Assembly (NCBI GenBank): GCA_023015825.1
Contig: JALKAW010000005.1
Span: forward strand, 1 to 64,000
From: Flavobacteriaceae bacterium S0862
GTDB lineage: Bacteria; Bacteroidota; Bacteroidia; Flavobacteriales; Flavobacteriaceae
Direction: 5' to 3'
Length of the DNA: 64,000 nt
Positions 35,749 through 43,861 of the stretch are shown here, one piece after another. The translations under genes and the position numbers were made by a program. Position 1 is the first letter of the stretch, and the number at the start of each line of letters is the position of its first letter. The notes under the pieces were generated by a model, which worked only from the letters and a program-made list of their open reading frames with translations, was not told the DNA's origin and did not search any database.

Positions 35749-36267
35749 CTAAATACTTGTATTTGAAGCACTTTCTTGTGTTTCTTCAGATTTTATGATA
35801 TAAGGAAAAATCATAGTCGCTAACGATTGCACAGGTTTATAAAGTAAAGAATTCTCCATATCGTCTGCTTCTAAAAAAGGAATTGTTCTATTCATTTTAC
35901 TAAAAATCATCAATGCAATACTTAAAATTAGTCCAATTTTTAGCGCACCAAAAACACCACCTAAAAGCTTATTTAGCATCCCTAAAGCAGCAAAATCAGC
36001 TAGTTTAGTTAATGCTTTTCCTGCAAGAGAAATTACCAAAACAATAATTATAAAGGTTATGGCAAATGCAGTAATATTCATCGTTTGCTCACTCCAATCC
36101 ACTTTGCTTTCTAAAAAACTAGCCGCAAAATCACTAAAGTGAATAGCGCCAAACACACCAGCGATAAGTGCGACTAAAGATGCGACTTCTACAAAAAGTC
36201 CTTTAGATAGCCCGCGAATTAAACCAAATAGAATTAGGGCTCCTAAAATGATGTCTAATATGTTCAT
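35749..36267 (-). CDS. CvpA-family membrane protein
   Basis: 172 residues with four predicted membrane helices and the CvpA N-terminal pattern (MNILDIILGALILFGLIRGLSKG). The family is named after the colicin V production gene of E. coli and is linked to envelope homeostasis, but its activity is unknown. A short charged tail follows the last helix. No operon partner is present on this strand; the gene lies tail-to-tail with the AraC gene with no base between the two stop codons, so transcription termination must differ from a hairpin in the gap. Confidence 0.9.
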   Translation of the reverse strand: MNILDIILGALILFGLIRGLSKGLFVEVASLVALIAGVFGAIHFSDFAASFLESKVDWSEQTMNITAFAITFIIIVLVISLAGKALTKLADFAALGMLNKLLGGVFGALKIGLILSIALMIFSKMNRTIPFLEADDMENSLLYKPVQSLATMIFPYIIKSEETQESASNTSI

Positions 36268-36371
36268 ACAAATATGTGTTTTACAAACCTACATATTTTT
36301 AATTCAAAAAAAGAAATTAAAAGTGTGGTGTAATAATAACGATAGAGTTTCCTTAGTATTTTATATCTCAG

Positions 36372-36379
36372 TAACTTTG
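36372..36379 (+). promoter_or_regulatory. Candidate -7 promoter element (TAACTTTG)
   Basis: Exact match to TAnnTTTG, 43 bp before the 118-residue gene that precedes pheS. Confidence 0.5.
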
Positions 36380-36422
36380 TGGCTTAAAAATAAAAGAATT
36401 ACCATTCTCAACGAAGATAAAT

Positions 36423-36779
36423 ATGGCAAGAGACGAACAGTTAAAAGAACGATGGGAACTATTAGTTAAAAAGCTCTCAACCCAGTTTGCAGATGGTGAT
36501 GCGTTGGATTTGGATGCAGTTATTTATTTAATTGGCGTTCAAGAGTTAGGACAATTACATCGTAAGTTTAAGAAGGATGAGAAAGTCAATCTCATGCACA
36601 TAGCTATTTGTAGACTATTAGAACCATATGGCTATTATACGTTCGATTATATAGACGAACAAGGTTGGCCGCATTATATTGTAAAAGAAGAATTACCAAA
36701 TTTAAAAGCTGGTGAACAGAGCGTTTTAATGAAAGAAGCTATTGTAAACTATTTTCTTCAAGCAGAGTTTATAACATAA
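36423..36779 (+). CDS. Conserved hypothetical protein upstream of pheS
   Basis: 118 residues, soluble, without a signal peptide. The sequence is mostly helical (ERWELLVKKLSTQFADGD, VIYLIGVQELGQLHRKF) and rich in aromatic residues near the end (GYYTFDYIDEQGWPHY). I recall no named family, although proteins like this are common in Flavobacteriia. A consensus -7 motif lies 43 bp upstream, and pheS starts 61 bp after its stop, so it may be co-transcribed with pheS. No function is proposed. Confidence 0.8.
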   Translation: MARDEQLKERWELLVKKLSTQFADGDALDLDAVIYLIGVQELGQLHRKFKKDEKVNLMHIAICRLLEPYGYYTFDYIDEQGWPHYIVKEELPNLKAGEQSVLMKEAIVNYFLQAEFIT

Positions 36780-36840
36780 GATTTGTTAAATTTACCCATT
36801 ATTTTGAATACTGAAATGTATTCAGCACAAGAGAGATATC

Positions 36841-37860
36841 ATGATTGAAAAGATTAAAGAACTCATAGAAGAAGCGGAAGCGTTTTCAGCACAATCTATG
36901 GACGAGATAGAAGCATTCCGAATTAAGTATTTAGGTAAAAAAGGATTGCTTAACGATTATTTTGCAGAGTTTAAAAACGTAGCAAACGAGCAAAAGAAAG
37001 AATTTGGTCAAGCTATAAATAAACTTAAAACTACAGCTCAAGAAAAAGTAAATGCTTTAAAAGAAGAGCTTGAAAGCAAAGACGAAGTAAAAGGAAATAT
37101 TGGGGATTTATCTCGACCAGGCGAACCTATAGAGATTGGATCTCGTCATCCTATTTCAATTGTAAAAAATCAAATTATAGATATTTTTTCTCGTATTGGA
37201 TTTAACGTTAGTGAAGGCCCAGAAATTGAAGACGATTGGCACAACTTTACAGCCTTGAACTTGCCAGAATATCATCCAGCACGTGATATGCAGGATACGT
37301 TTTTTATTCAAACAGATCCTGATATATTATTACGTACGCACACAAGTTCTGTGCAAGTACGTTATATGGAAAATAACAAGCCACCAATTCGCACTATTTC
37401 TCCAGGAAGAGTATATCGTAATGAAGCAATTTCGGCGCGTTCACATTGCTTTTTTCATCAAGTAGAAGGGTTGTATATAGACAAGAATGTAAGCTTTGCT
37501 GACTTGAAACAAACATTACAATACTTTACAACCGAAATGTTTGGAAAGTCAAAAATCAGGTTGCGTCCATCCTATTTCCCATTTACGGAACCAAGTGCTG
37601 AGGTAGATGTGTATTGGGGATTAGAGACAGAAATTGATTATCGCATCACCAAAGGAACAGGTTGGTTAGAGATTATGGGTTGCGGTATGGTAGATCCTAA
37701 TGTTCTTAAAAACTGTGCTATTGACCCTGAAGTGTATTCTGGATTTGCTTTTGGTATGGGAATCGATAGGATTGCTATGCTATTGCATCAAATAGGAGAT
37801 ATTAGATTGCTAAGTGAGAATGATGTTCGCTTCCTCGACCAATTTAAGTCCGCACTTTAG
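36841..37860 (+). CDS. pheS: Phenylalanine-tRNA ligase alpha subunit
   Basis: 339 residues, the normal length for bacterial PheS. It charges tRNA-Phe together with PheT, which is not in the window. The N-terminal coiled-coil (~1-90) precedes the class II catalytic core. Motif 2 appears in the region [28 protein letters not shown], and motif 3 as [14 protein letters not shown]. The DTFF, HTSSVQV and [17 protein letters not shown] segments are also conserved. The 61-bp leader contains GAATAC (36806-36811) and GTATTC (36818-36823) as an inverted repeat. Confidence 0.97.
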   Translation: MIEKIKELIEEAEAFSAQSMDEIEAFRIKYLGKKGLLNDYFAEFKNVANEQKKEFGQAINKLKTTAQEKVNALKEELESKDEVKGNIGDLSRPGEPIEIGSRHPISIVKNQIIDIFSRIGFNVSEGPEIEDDWHNFTALNLPEYHPARDMQDTFFIQTDPDILLRTHTSSVQVRYMENNKPPIRTISPGRVYRNEAISARSHCFFHQVEGLYIDKNVSFADLKQTLQYFTTEMFGKSKIRLRPSYFPFTEPSAEVDVYWGLETEIDYRITKGTGWLEIMGCGMVDPNVLKNCAIDPEVYSGFAFGMGIDRIAMLLHQIGDIRLLSENDVRFLDQFKSAL

Positions 37861-37862
37861 TT

Positions 37863-38258
37863 TTGCAAAAAGATATTTATATTCCTAAGGTAACAGATGT
37901 GTATGTAGCTGTTGTAAATGAGTACAACGATATTTACAAAACTCATGACTGGAATGCATACATTATTAACGATAAGGACGTTGATTTAGAAATGGTACTA
38001 ATTGTAACAAGAGGGTACTCTGAAACGAAAAAGACGTCTACAATGCGCCATAAACTAGAAAAACTACCTGCTAAAAGTTATGCAAAAATAGAACTGATAC
38101 AAGAGGATATTTTAGCCTTAAATAACGAGTTTAAAGTGACCTTTTTTGAGGGCAATAAGATGTTCGATAGAACCTACTTGTTTAGAAAAAATACGATTAA
38201 TAAAAAGGCATTACAATCAATTTCTTTAATGGAAGCTAAGGGTGTTTTAATGAGGTAA
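37863..38258 (+). CDS. Conserved hypothetical protein after pheS
   Basis: 131 residues, no signal peptide or membrane segment. The frame begins with TTG two bases after the pheS stop and shows an alpha-beta pattern (VTDVYVAVVNEYND, WNAYIINDKDVDLEMVLIVTRGYS, KIELIQEDILALNNEFKVTFFEG). It is not recognised as a named family. The tight spacing implies coupled translation with pheS. The coding call rests on length, lack of interruption and position; the function is unknown. Confidence 0.78.
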   Translation: MQKDIYIPKVTDVYVAVVNEYNDIYKTHDWNAYIINDKDVDLEMVLIVTRGYSETKKTSTMRHKLEKLPAKSYAKIELIQEDILALNNEFKVTFFEGNKMFDRTYLFRKNTINKKALQSISLMEAKGVLMR

Positions 38259-38279
38259 ATACTTTAAAGAAGAGGTTTA

Positions 38280-39101
38280 TTAATCGCTGAATAAATATCT
38301 TAAACCTTGATATATTGCAACTAGAGGAACCGATCTATGGTTTTCAGATTTGAAATATTCAAGTTTAATATTTTTAGGTATTTTATGTCTTTTTTTTATC
38401 AAATTGAATAGAGCAACATGTCTTTTTTTATTTCTTTCCTGATTAGCTTCTCCTTGATTAGCAGTAGCTATATATAGTTTTTTATTGAAAGATGATTGAG
38501 GAATTGAATTCACTTTTTCTAACATCGTTTTGTCATCCCACCATATACTTGGATCAATAGATAAGTAATCATCGAATAAACTGTTTTCATCAATATAAGA
38601 ATTGACTGCTAGTAAACCTCCTAAAGAATGTCCTACCAAAATTCTATTAGCCTGAGTACTATAAGTTTTATCAACAAAAGGAATAAGTTCTTTTTCTATA
38701 AAACTTAAAAAATTTCTACCTCCACCCATAGAATTAGCTCGTTTTGTCTTTAGTTTAGTTACAGTAAAATCTCGTTCGCGATTAACATTTTCAATGGCAA
38801 CAATAATCATTTCAGGAATAATGTTGTTTCTATTACGAGATGAAGACATAAAATGAACAATTCCAACGGTTGTTTTAAAATATGTATAACCATCTAACAG
38901 AATTAACACAGGGTAATCCTTAAATTCAGAATGCTCTTTGTAAGAATCAGGGAGGCTTATGAAACAAGTTCTCTCTTCATTTAAAATATTTGAGTAAATT
39001 TTAAAAGCACTACCAATTGAAATGTTTTCTTTACTTTGACCACATACAGTTTGAAAACCCAAAAAAAGGATTAATAAGTAAGTAATAATTTGATATTTCA
39101 T
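38280..39101 (-). CDS. Secreted alpha/beta hydrolase (esterase D/enterochelin-esterase-like)
   Basis: About 273 residues starting at the ATG with a signal peptide (ends TVCGQ); a TTG 12 bases upstream is also possible. The esterase fold is visible: ISLPDSYKEH and YPVLILLDGYTYF strands, nucleophile motif GHSLGG, catalytic Asp probably in the YLSIDPSIWW or later region, and His in SENHRSVP. Related proteins hydrolyse ferric siderophores, feruloyl or S-formylglutathione esters; the substrate here is not determined. It follows gpsA by 15 bp and may be co-transcribed. It converges with the pheS unit across a 21-bp gap without a hairpin. Confidence 0.88.
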   Translation of the reverse strand: MKYQIITYLLILFLGFQTVCGQSKENISIGSAFKIYSNILNEERTCFISLPDSYKEHSEFKDYPVLILLDGYTYFKTTVGIVHFMSSSRNRNNIIPEMIIVAIENVNRERDFTVTKLKTKRANSMGGGRNFLSFIEKELIPFVDKTYSTQANRILVGHSLGGLLAVNSYIDENSLFDDYLSIDPSIWWDDKTMLEKVNSIPQSSFNKKLYIATANQGEANQERNKKRHVALFNLIKKRHKIPKNIKLEYFKSENHRSVPLVAIYQGLRYLFSD

Positions 39102-39116
39102 TAATTTACACAAGTA

Positions 39117-40118
39117 TTAATCCAACTTCTCAGTCAGTTTTTTAAACTCTTTTCTGGCGTCTTTGCCTTCGTATAAAATACGATACACTGCATCAATAAT
39201 AGGTAGTTTAGTTTTCTTTTCGTTTTTCTCGTTGAGTAAATGGGCACTTTTAGTCGCATAATAACCCTCAGCCACCATACTCATTTCCATCATAGCAGAT
39301 TTTACAGTATAACCCTTACCAATCATGTTTCCAAACATGCGGTTTCTAGAAAACACCGAGTAACCAGTTACTAATAAATCGCCCAAATAAGCAGAGTTAT
39401 TAATATTACGCTTCATTTTATGCATTTTCTTAATAAAACGTTTCATTTCACGAATGGCATTACTCATTAACACACTCTGGAAGTTATCGCCATAACCTAA
39501 ACCATGAGCAATTCCTGCAGCAATGGCATAAATATTCTTCAACATTACTGCGTACTCAGTACCAATAATATCGTCGCTAATCTTGGTTTTAATATAATCG
39601 CTGCTCAAAGCGTCTGCAATGGCTTGCGCTTTTGCAGCATCTGCACATGAAATGGTTAAATACGACAAGCGCTCTAAAGCCACTTCTTCGGCGTGACATG
39701 GTCCAGCAATAACACCAATATTTTCAAACGGAATGTTATAATTATCATGAAAATGCTCACCAACCAATAAACCTGTTTCTGGAATAATACCTTTTACAGC
39801 AGATACAATAATTTTATTAGAGACGTCAACCATTAGTTTTTCTAGCTCCTTATAAACAAAGGCCGAAGGGATTACAAAAATCAGTACATCAGCATATGTG
39901 GCTGTTTCATTAATATCGTTGCTTAGTTTTAGTTGCGATAAATTAAATTCGACAGAGCTTAAGTAACTTGGGTTGTGTTGATGTTTTTTTATATAATCTG
40001 TGGCCTGCTCGTTACGCATATACCATCCAACTTCATCTAAATTTTCACATAACATTTTTACAATAGCAGTTGCCCAACTTCCACCACCAAATACTGCATA
40101 TTTTAAATCTGACGCCAT
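39117..40118 (-). CDS. gpsA: NAD(P)H-dependent glycerol-3-phosphate dehydrogenase
   Basis: 333 residues. It makes sn-glycerol 3-phosphate from dihydroxyacetone phosphate for phospholipid synthesis. The dinucleotide-binding FGGGSWATA (10-18) at the N-terminus, SAVKG, IAGPCHAEEV and the active-site segment EYAVMLKNIYAIAAGIAHGLGYGDN (in part) are all typical of GpsA. It is cytoplasmic. A -7 motif lies 23 bp upstream on this strand. Length and motif order are normal. Confidence 0.96.
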   Translation of the reverse strand: MASDLKYAVFGGGSWATAIVKMLCENLDEVGWYMRNEQATDYIKKHQHNPSYLSSVEFNLSQLKLSNDINETATYADVLIFVIPSAFVYKELEKLMVDVSNKIIVSAVKGIIPETGLLVGEHFHDNYNIPFENIGVIAGPCHAEEVALERLSYLTISCADAAKAQAIADALSSDYIKTKISDDIIGTEYAVMLKNIYAIAAGIAHGLGYGDNFQSVLMSNAIREMKRFIKKMHKMKRNINNSAYLGDLLVTGYSVFSRNRMFGNMIGKGYTVKSAMMEMSMVAEGYYATKSAHLLNEKNEKKTKLPIIDAVYRILYEGKDARKEFKKLTEKLD

Positions 40119-40140
40119 AAAGAATTTTAATTAGTATGCC

Positions 40141-40148
40141 CAAAAATA
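40141..40148 (-). promoter_or_regulatory. Candidate -7 promoter element for gpsA
   Basis: TATTTTTG on the minus strand (40148-40141) matches TAnnTTTG, 22 bp before the gpsA start codon. Confidence 0.5.
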
Positions 40149-40190
40149 CGTAAAATATTAAGTTTCAATTCTACCTGATAATCAGTGAAT

Positions 40191-40198
40191 TACATTTG
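40191..40198 (+). promoter_or_regulatory. Candidate -7 promoter element (TACATTTG)
   Basis: Exact match to TAnnTTTG, about 49 bp before the preferred start of the lipoprotein gene, divergent from the gpsA promoter. Confidence 0.5.
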
Positions 40199-40247
40199 TG
40201 GCACGTAATTTGAAAAGCTCTAATTATAAATGTTAAAAGAAAAGCTT

Positions 40248-41171
40248 ATGAAGACTTTAAAACTACTTTCGGGATTTGCGCTAGTCGCAGTATTATTTAC
40301 TTCTTGTTACACAGAGGTTATTATAGATGACGAACCATCAATATCTTTAAATCAGTTATTAAATACTCATGAGTTATGGTATGTAGATATTAATAAAACG
40401 ATTGGAAATGGTGAAACGACGTTTTTGCAGATTGCATTTACAATCTCATTTAAAAACGGTACGCTTTACGCAAACAATAACTTAGTTGGTATTGGAAGCC
40501 AAGGAAATGGTTTTGGCATTCCAGTTGGAAGCTATGGTACTTATGATATGATTTTGGATATAGACCATGATGTTGATGGGTTTAACACCTTTGATGTGTA
40601 TCAAATTGATTCTAATACCATCGAATTATATAACCCAAACAACGACACCTCATATTTTTTAAACGGTTACCAACGTAGTAACTTCGACTACGATTTTGTA
40701 TTCTACGACAACATTCATTATTTCTTACAAGAATATGAAGCTTGGGAAAAAACATATACAAGTGAAGTTGGTGCATTAAACGAATTTGATTACGAAAACT
40801 ATATGCAATTTTTATCTGGTGGAGATGACTCAGATTTTAGAAGCTCACAAGATGAAAACGTTAACAATGTTGCTAATATTTATTGGGATTACACAGGAAA
40901 ATATGGTGTGCAAGATGTAGCAAATAATGACTACTTAAAAACTTTAACATTAGATTACGATTATTTTGACAATGAATATTTTGAACTCAACGTTCTTAAT
41001 GATGCGCAAATAGAATTATATCATCCAACATCTGGAACCTACTACGAATTTGAAGGAAGAGGGTATATAGAATATATGAGAACAACAGATACTAAAACGT
41101 CTAAATCTCAAAAAAAGCGTAAACAGAAAACAGAAAGGAAAGATAACCCAAGGGAAAACACAAGAAGCTAA
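40248..41171 (+). CDS. Acidic flavobacterial lipoprotein with a basic C-terminal tail
   Basis: About 307 residues from the preferred ATG; the frame opens 18 bases earlier. The lipoprotein signal ends in LFTSC. The mature part holds two similar halves, each with an LNQLLNTHELWYVDI or YWDYTGKYGVQDV type strand and an IELYNPN/IELYHPTSG motif, suggesting an internal duplication. The last ~25 residues are strongly basic (KSQKKRKQKTERKDNPRENTRS). Relatives in flavobacteria are, as I recall, often labelled nicotinic acid mononucleotide adenylyltransferase, but no nucleotidyltransferase motif is visible and the true nadD lies at 42700-43278. It is monocistronic with its own promoter and terminator. 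Function unknown. Confidence 0.82.
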   Translation: MKTLKLLSGFALVAVLFTSCYTEVIIDDEPSISLNQLLNTHELWYVDINKTIGNGETTFLQIAFTISFKNGTLYANNNLVGIGSQGNGFGIPVGSYGTYDMILDIDHDVDGFNTFDVYQIDSNTIELYNPNNDTSYFLNGYQRSNFDYDFVFYDNIHYFLQEYEAWEKTYTSEVGALNEFDYENYMQFLSGGDDSDFRSSQDENVNNVANIYWDYTGKYGVQDVANNDYLKTLTLDYDYFDNEYFELNVLNDAQIELYHPTSGTYYEFEGRGYIEYMRTTDTKTSKSQKKRKQKTERKDNPRENTRS

Positions 41172-41195
41172 AATTTTGGTTGGTTATTTTAGTTT

Positions 41196-41232
41196 AGAAA
41201 CTGCTTAGAAATATGTATTCTAAGCAGTTTCT
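41196..41232 (+). terminator. Rho-independent terminator
   Basis: A 15-bp perfect stem (AGAAACTGCTTAGAA with its complement, loop ATATGTA) followed by a T-rich tail ends the lipoprotein gene. Confidence 0.9.
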
Positions 41233-41350
41233 TTTTTATAGTGACTTTACTTAAAATGATGTGTCTAAAAAGCGTATAGAGTTATTAACAATAATTGGAA
41301 TACCAATAACAATTTAAGAACTTTATAAAATATAAATTATTAACCTTAAA

Positions 41351-41395
41351 ATAGAAACAATAGAAACAATAGAAACAATAGAAACAATAGAAACA
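41351..41395 (+). repeat. Five perfect tandem copies of the 9-mer ATAGAAACA
   Basis: Five identical 9-bp units run without interruption and end exactly at the ATG (41396) that appears to be the original start of the BON-LysM gene. Copy-number change would move the upstream promoter relative to the start codon in 9-bp steps. Confidence 0.95.
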
Positions 41396-41420
41396 ATGGG
41401 AATATTTTCATTTATTAAAA

Positions 41421-41885
41421 ATGCAGGAGCAAAAAGTTTTTGGAATTGGTAAAACAGATGCTGAAGAGGCTGCCGAAGCATTAGAAGCAAAAAGAAAAGC
41501 AGAAGCAGCGGCTGCAGAGCACATGATGCAAACAGTAAAAGATTTACAATTAGAAGTAGAAAACTTAGAGATTCACATTGAAGGTGATAATGCAAGAGTT
41601 AGAGGTGCAGCTTATGATCAAGCAACAAAAGAAAAAGTGGTATTGGTTGTTGGTAATTCTAACGGAATTGCAACAGTAAATGACCAAATGACGGTTGAGC
41701 ATGTAGAGCCAGAAGCGCAATTTCATACAGTAGTTAGTGGTGATACATTAGGAAAAATTGCTAAGAAATTTTATGGAAACGCTATGAAGTACCCTGTAAT
41801 TTTTGAAGCAAACAAACCAATGCTTAAAGATCCAGATTTAATTTATCCAGGTCAAGTATTACGTATTCCTCATTTAGACTCGTAG
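41421..41885 (+). CDS. BON-LysM domain protein (Kbp/YgaU-like), apparent N-terminal frameshift
   Basis: The readable frame has 154 residues: an Ala/Glu-rich helix, a BON domain (~33-90, IHIEGDNARVRGAAYDQATKEKVVLVVGN) and a LysM domain (~95-152, FHTVVSGDTLGKIAKKFYGN, LIYPGQVLRIP). E. coli Kbp has this order and binds potassium. Kbp-like proteins start with MGLFNFVKDAGEK-type sequence. Here ATG 41396 reads MGIFSFIKNAGAK and then stops after five more codons, but removing one base from AAAAAGTTTTT (41431-41441) joins it to VFGIGKTDAEE. The gene is therefore either frameshifted, misread in the assembly, or started at the internal ATG 41421. No signal peptide is seen, so it is probably cytoplasmic. 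Confidence 0.85.
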   Translation: MQEQKVFGIGKTDAEEAAEALEAKRKAEAAAAEHMMQTVKDLQLEVENLEIHIEGDNARVRGAAYDQATKEKVVLVVGNSNGIATVNDQMTVEHVEPEAQFHTVVSGDTLGKIAKKFYGNAMKYPVIFEANKPMLKDPDLIYPGQVLRIPHLDS

Positions 41886-41901
41886 AGTTTTAGTACATGT
41901 A

Positions 41902-41932
41902 AAAAAAGCCAGCTAAAAAAGCTGGTTTTTTT
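41902..41932 (+). terminator. Rho-independent terminator
   Basis: A 12-bp stem (one G-U pair) around CCAGC/GCTGG with a TAAAAAA loop and a 7-T tail ends the BON-LysM gene. Confidence 0.85.
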
Positions 41933-42047
41933 ATAATAGCTCTATAAAAGTAAAAATAATACTACAAAAATTAGCCGTTCATCTAAAAAATAGTGTTTTT
42001 AAAAGTGATTATTATACTTTTATACCAAACCTACTTAAACTTATGTT

Positions 42048-42650
42048 ATGAAAAAAAATATGTTATTAGCCTTAACGCTAAATCTAATTGTGTTACTAGG
42101 ATGCACTACTGAACTAATTAGTAATGATGAAGCTTCTACAAATAAAAAAACAAATACTGATAATGTAGATTATACTGTTACTGAAAATACTGTAGCTGAT
42201 AATCAAAATAGTACAAATGATGAAGTATGCTTTACCACTAATTTAATTGCTGGTCAACATCATATTGCAGGTACAGTAACAGTTGAGAATGACGGAGAAA
42301 ATTTAATTATTACATACACTACAAATGATGATTGGACGATAGATGCAACACATTTAAGTATTGGTGGATGCGACGATGGGTCAATTCCAACTACTGGCTC
42401 TGGAAATCCTAAAATAGGACATTTTGAATATCATTCTACACATTCCGATGGGGTTAATCAAGTAACTTATACGGTTAGCTTAGATGATATTTTAGAAGAC
42501 TATTGTTTTGCTGCTCATGCCGAAGTAAAAGGACCTACAGGAGGAGAGACTGCTTGGGCCGAAGGTACAGAGTTTTCAGGAAACAGTTGGGCAATGTATG
42601 TTGAGGCAAAATTATCTGATTGTGATGAAAATGACCCACCTTCGTATTAA
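42048..42650 (+). CDS. Lipoprotein of unknown function
   Basis: 200 residues. The lipoprotein signal ends in VLLGC, followed by an Asn/Thr/Asp-rich linker (~20-60) and a beta-rich domain with four or five cysteines. Phrases such as NLIITYTTNDDWTIDATHLSIGGCDDG and YCFAAHAEVKG resemble a secreted Ig-like or lectin-like domain found in Bacteroidota, but I cannot name it with confidence. It is monocistronic with a strong bidirectional terminator behind it. It is probably surface-exposed. Confidence 0.78.
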   Translation: MKKNMLLALTLNLIVLLGCTTELISNDEASTNKKTNTDNVDYTVTENTVADNQNSTNDEVCFTTNLIAGQHHIAGTVTVENDGENLIITYTTNDDWTIDATHLSIGGCDDGSIPTTGSGNPKIGHFEYHSTHSDGVNQVTYTVSLDDILEDYCFAAHAEVKGPTGGETAWAEGTEFSGNSWAMYVEAKLSDCDENDPPSY

Positions 42651-42668
42651 CACTTAATAGAATTAAAT

Positions 42669-42701
42669 AAAGATAGCCAACTGAATTAGTTGGCTATCTT
42701 T
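42669..42701. terminator. Bidirectional hairpin terminator
   Basis: A 14-bp perfect stem (AAAGATAGCCAACT with its complement, loop GAATT) lies between the convergent lipoprotein and nadD genes and overlaps the last two bases of the nadD stop codon. Confidence 0.9.
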
Positions 42702-43278
42702 ATTTATAGAAATTCATTTCGTCTAAGTATTGCCAAACGTGTTCTGGCAACATAGGCTTTACGTTTTTCCCAGCTTTAATAGATTTTCTTATAAAAGTAG
42801 AAGAGAGTTCCATAATTGGCGCGTCAACTTTTACAATATTTGGATGATCATCAAATTGATGGTCTACTTTCCCTTCTGATATTCTTGGGTACACATAAAT
42901 GCTATGTCTAGCCAAAATTACCTCGTAGTTTTTCCATTTATGAAAACTCTTCAAGTTATCTTCTCCCATAATAAGCGCAAACTCATTATCAGGATATTTT
43001 TCTTCTAGATAACTTAAGGTGTTTACGGTATAATTAGGTTGAGGTAAACCAAACTCAATATTACTTTCTTTTAGTTTTGGGTAATCCTTTGTGGCTAGAT
43101 ATACCATTTCCAGTCGTTGGTAATCGTCCAGTAATGAGTTTTTCTTCTTAAAAGGACTGTGAGGTGTAACTACAAACCAAACCTGGTCAAGGTCACTATA
43201 TTCAGCCAAATGGTTGGCAATAGTTAAATGACCAACATGAATAGGGTTAAACGTACCAAAGTAAAGACCAACTTTCAT
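42700..43278 (-). CDS. nadD: Nicotinate-nucleotide adenylyltransferase
   Basis: 192 residues, the usual length. It converts nicotinate mononucleotide and ATP to deamido-NAD in NAD synthesis. The nucleotidyltransferase motif GTFNPIHVGH (8-17) and the C-terminal SSTFIRKSIKAG motif (the ISSTxIR type) are both present, as is WFVVTPHSPFKKK. It starts two bases after the gmk stop and ends the yicC-gmk-nadD operon. Confidence 0.96.
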   Translation of the reverse strand: MKVGLYFGTFNPIHVGHLTIANHLAEYSDLDQVWFVVTPHSPFKKKNSLLDDYQRLEMVYLATKDYPKLKESNIEFGLPQPNYTVNTLSYLEEKYPDNEFALIMGEDNLKSFHKWKNYEVILARHSIYVYPRISEGKVDHQFDDHPNIVKVDAPIMELSSTFIRKSIKAGKNVKPMLPEHVWQYLDEMNFYK

Positions 43279-43280
43279 TT

Positions 43281-43859
43281 TTAAGAGCTTGGGTTTACAA
43301 AATTGTTTACTAGAGTATAGGCTTCATCTAAAGCTTTATCTAAAGAATCATTTTCAATAATCACATCAAAAAGTGGCGCTGTAGCTAATTCAGCTGATGC
43401 TTTGGCTACTCGCATATTTATTTTGTCTTCACTTTCAGTTTTACGCTTTTTAAGTCGTATTTTAAGTTCATCAATACTTGGCGGTTTTACAAAAACAGCC
43501 AATGTTTGTTCTGGAAATTTTCGTTTTATGCGTAAGCCTCCAGATACATCAATATCAAAAATAACATGCTTACCAAGTGCCCAAATGCGCTCTACTTCGG
43601 TTTTTAAAGTGCCATAAAAATTATCTCGATAGACTTCTTCCCACTCTAAAAACTCATCTTTTTTAATTTTAGAAATAAACTCTTTGGCAGATAAAAAATA
43701 ATAATCTTTCCCATTTATTTCTTCACCTCTTTTATCTCTAGAAGTAGCTGAAATAGAAAACTCTAAATTGAGCTCAGGTTGATTTAAAAGATGTTTTACA
43801 ATAGTTGTTTTGCCAGAGCCTGAAGGTGCAGAGAACACAATTAATTTGCCATTGCTCAT
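43281..43859 (-). CDS. gmk: Guanylate kinase
   Basis: 192 residues. It phosphorylates GMP to GDP. The P-loop APSGSGKTT (11-19), SATSRDKRGEEINGKDYYFLS (GMP-binding region) and DIDVSGGLRIK are characteristic. Start and stop are each separated by two bases from the neighbouring genes yicC and nadD, so the three are translated from one mRNA. All key residues appear intact. Confidence 0.97.
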   Translation of the reverse strand: MSNGKLIVFSAPSGSGKTTIVKHLLNQPELNLEFSISATSRDKRGEEINGKDYYFLSAKEFISKIKKDEFLEWEEVYRDNFYGTLKTEVERIWALGKHVIFDIDVSGGLRIKRKFPEQTLAVFVKPPSIDELKIRLKKRKTESEDKINMRVAKASAELATAPLFDVIIENDSLDKALDEAYTLVNNFVNPSS

Positions 43860-43861
43860 AA

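Noticed and set aside
36248-36469. 73-codon frame before the pheS-upstream gene
   Set aside because: It crosses the promoter motif and overlaps the real gene out of frame; no protein-like pattern.
41351-41395. CRISPR-like array
   Set aside because: The 9-bp units are contiguous without spacers and no cas gene is near; it is a simple tandem repeat.
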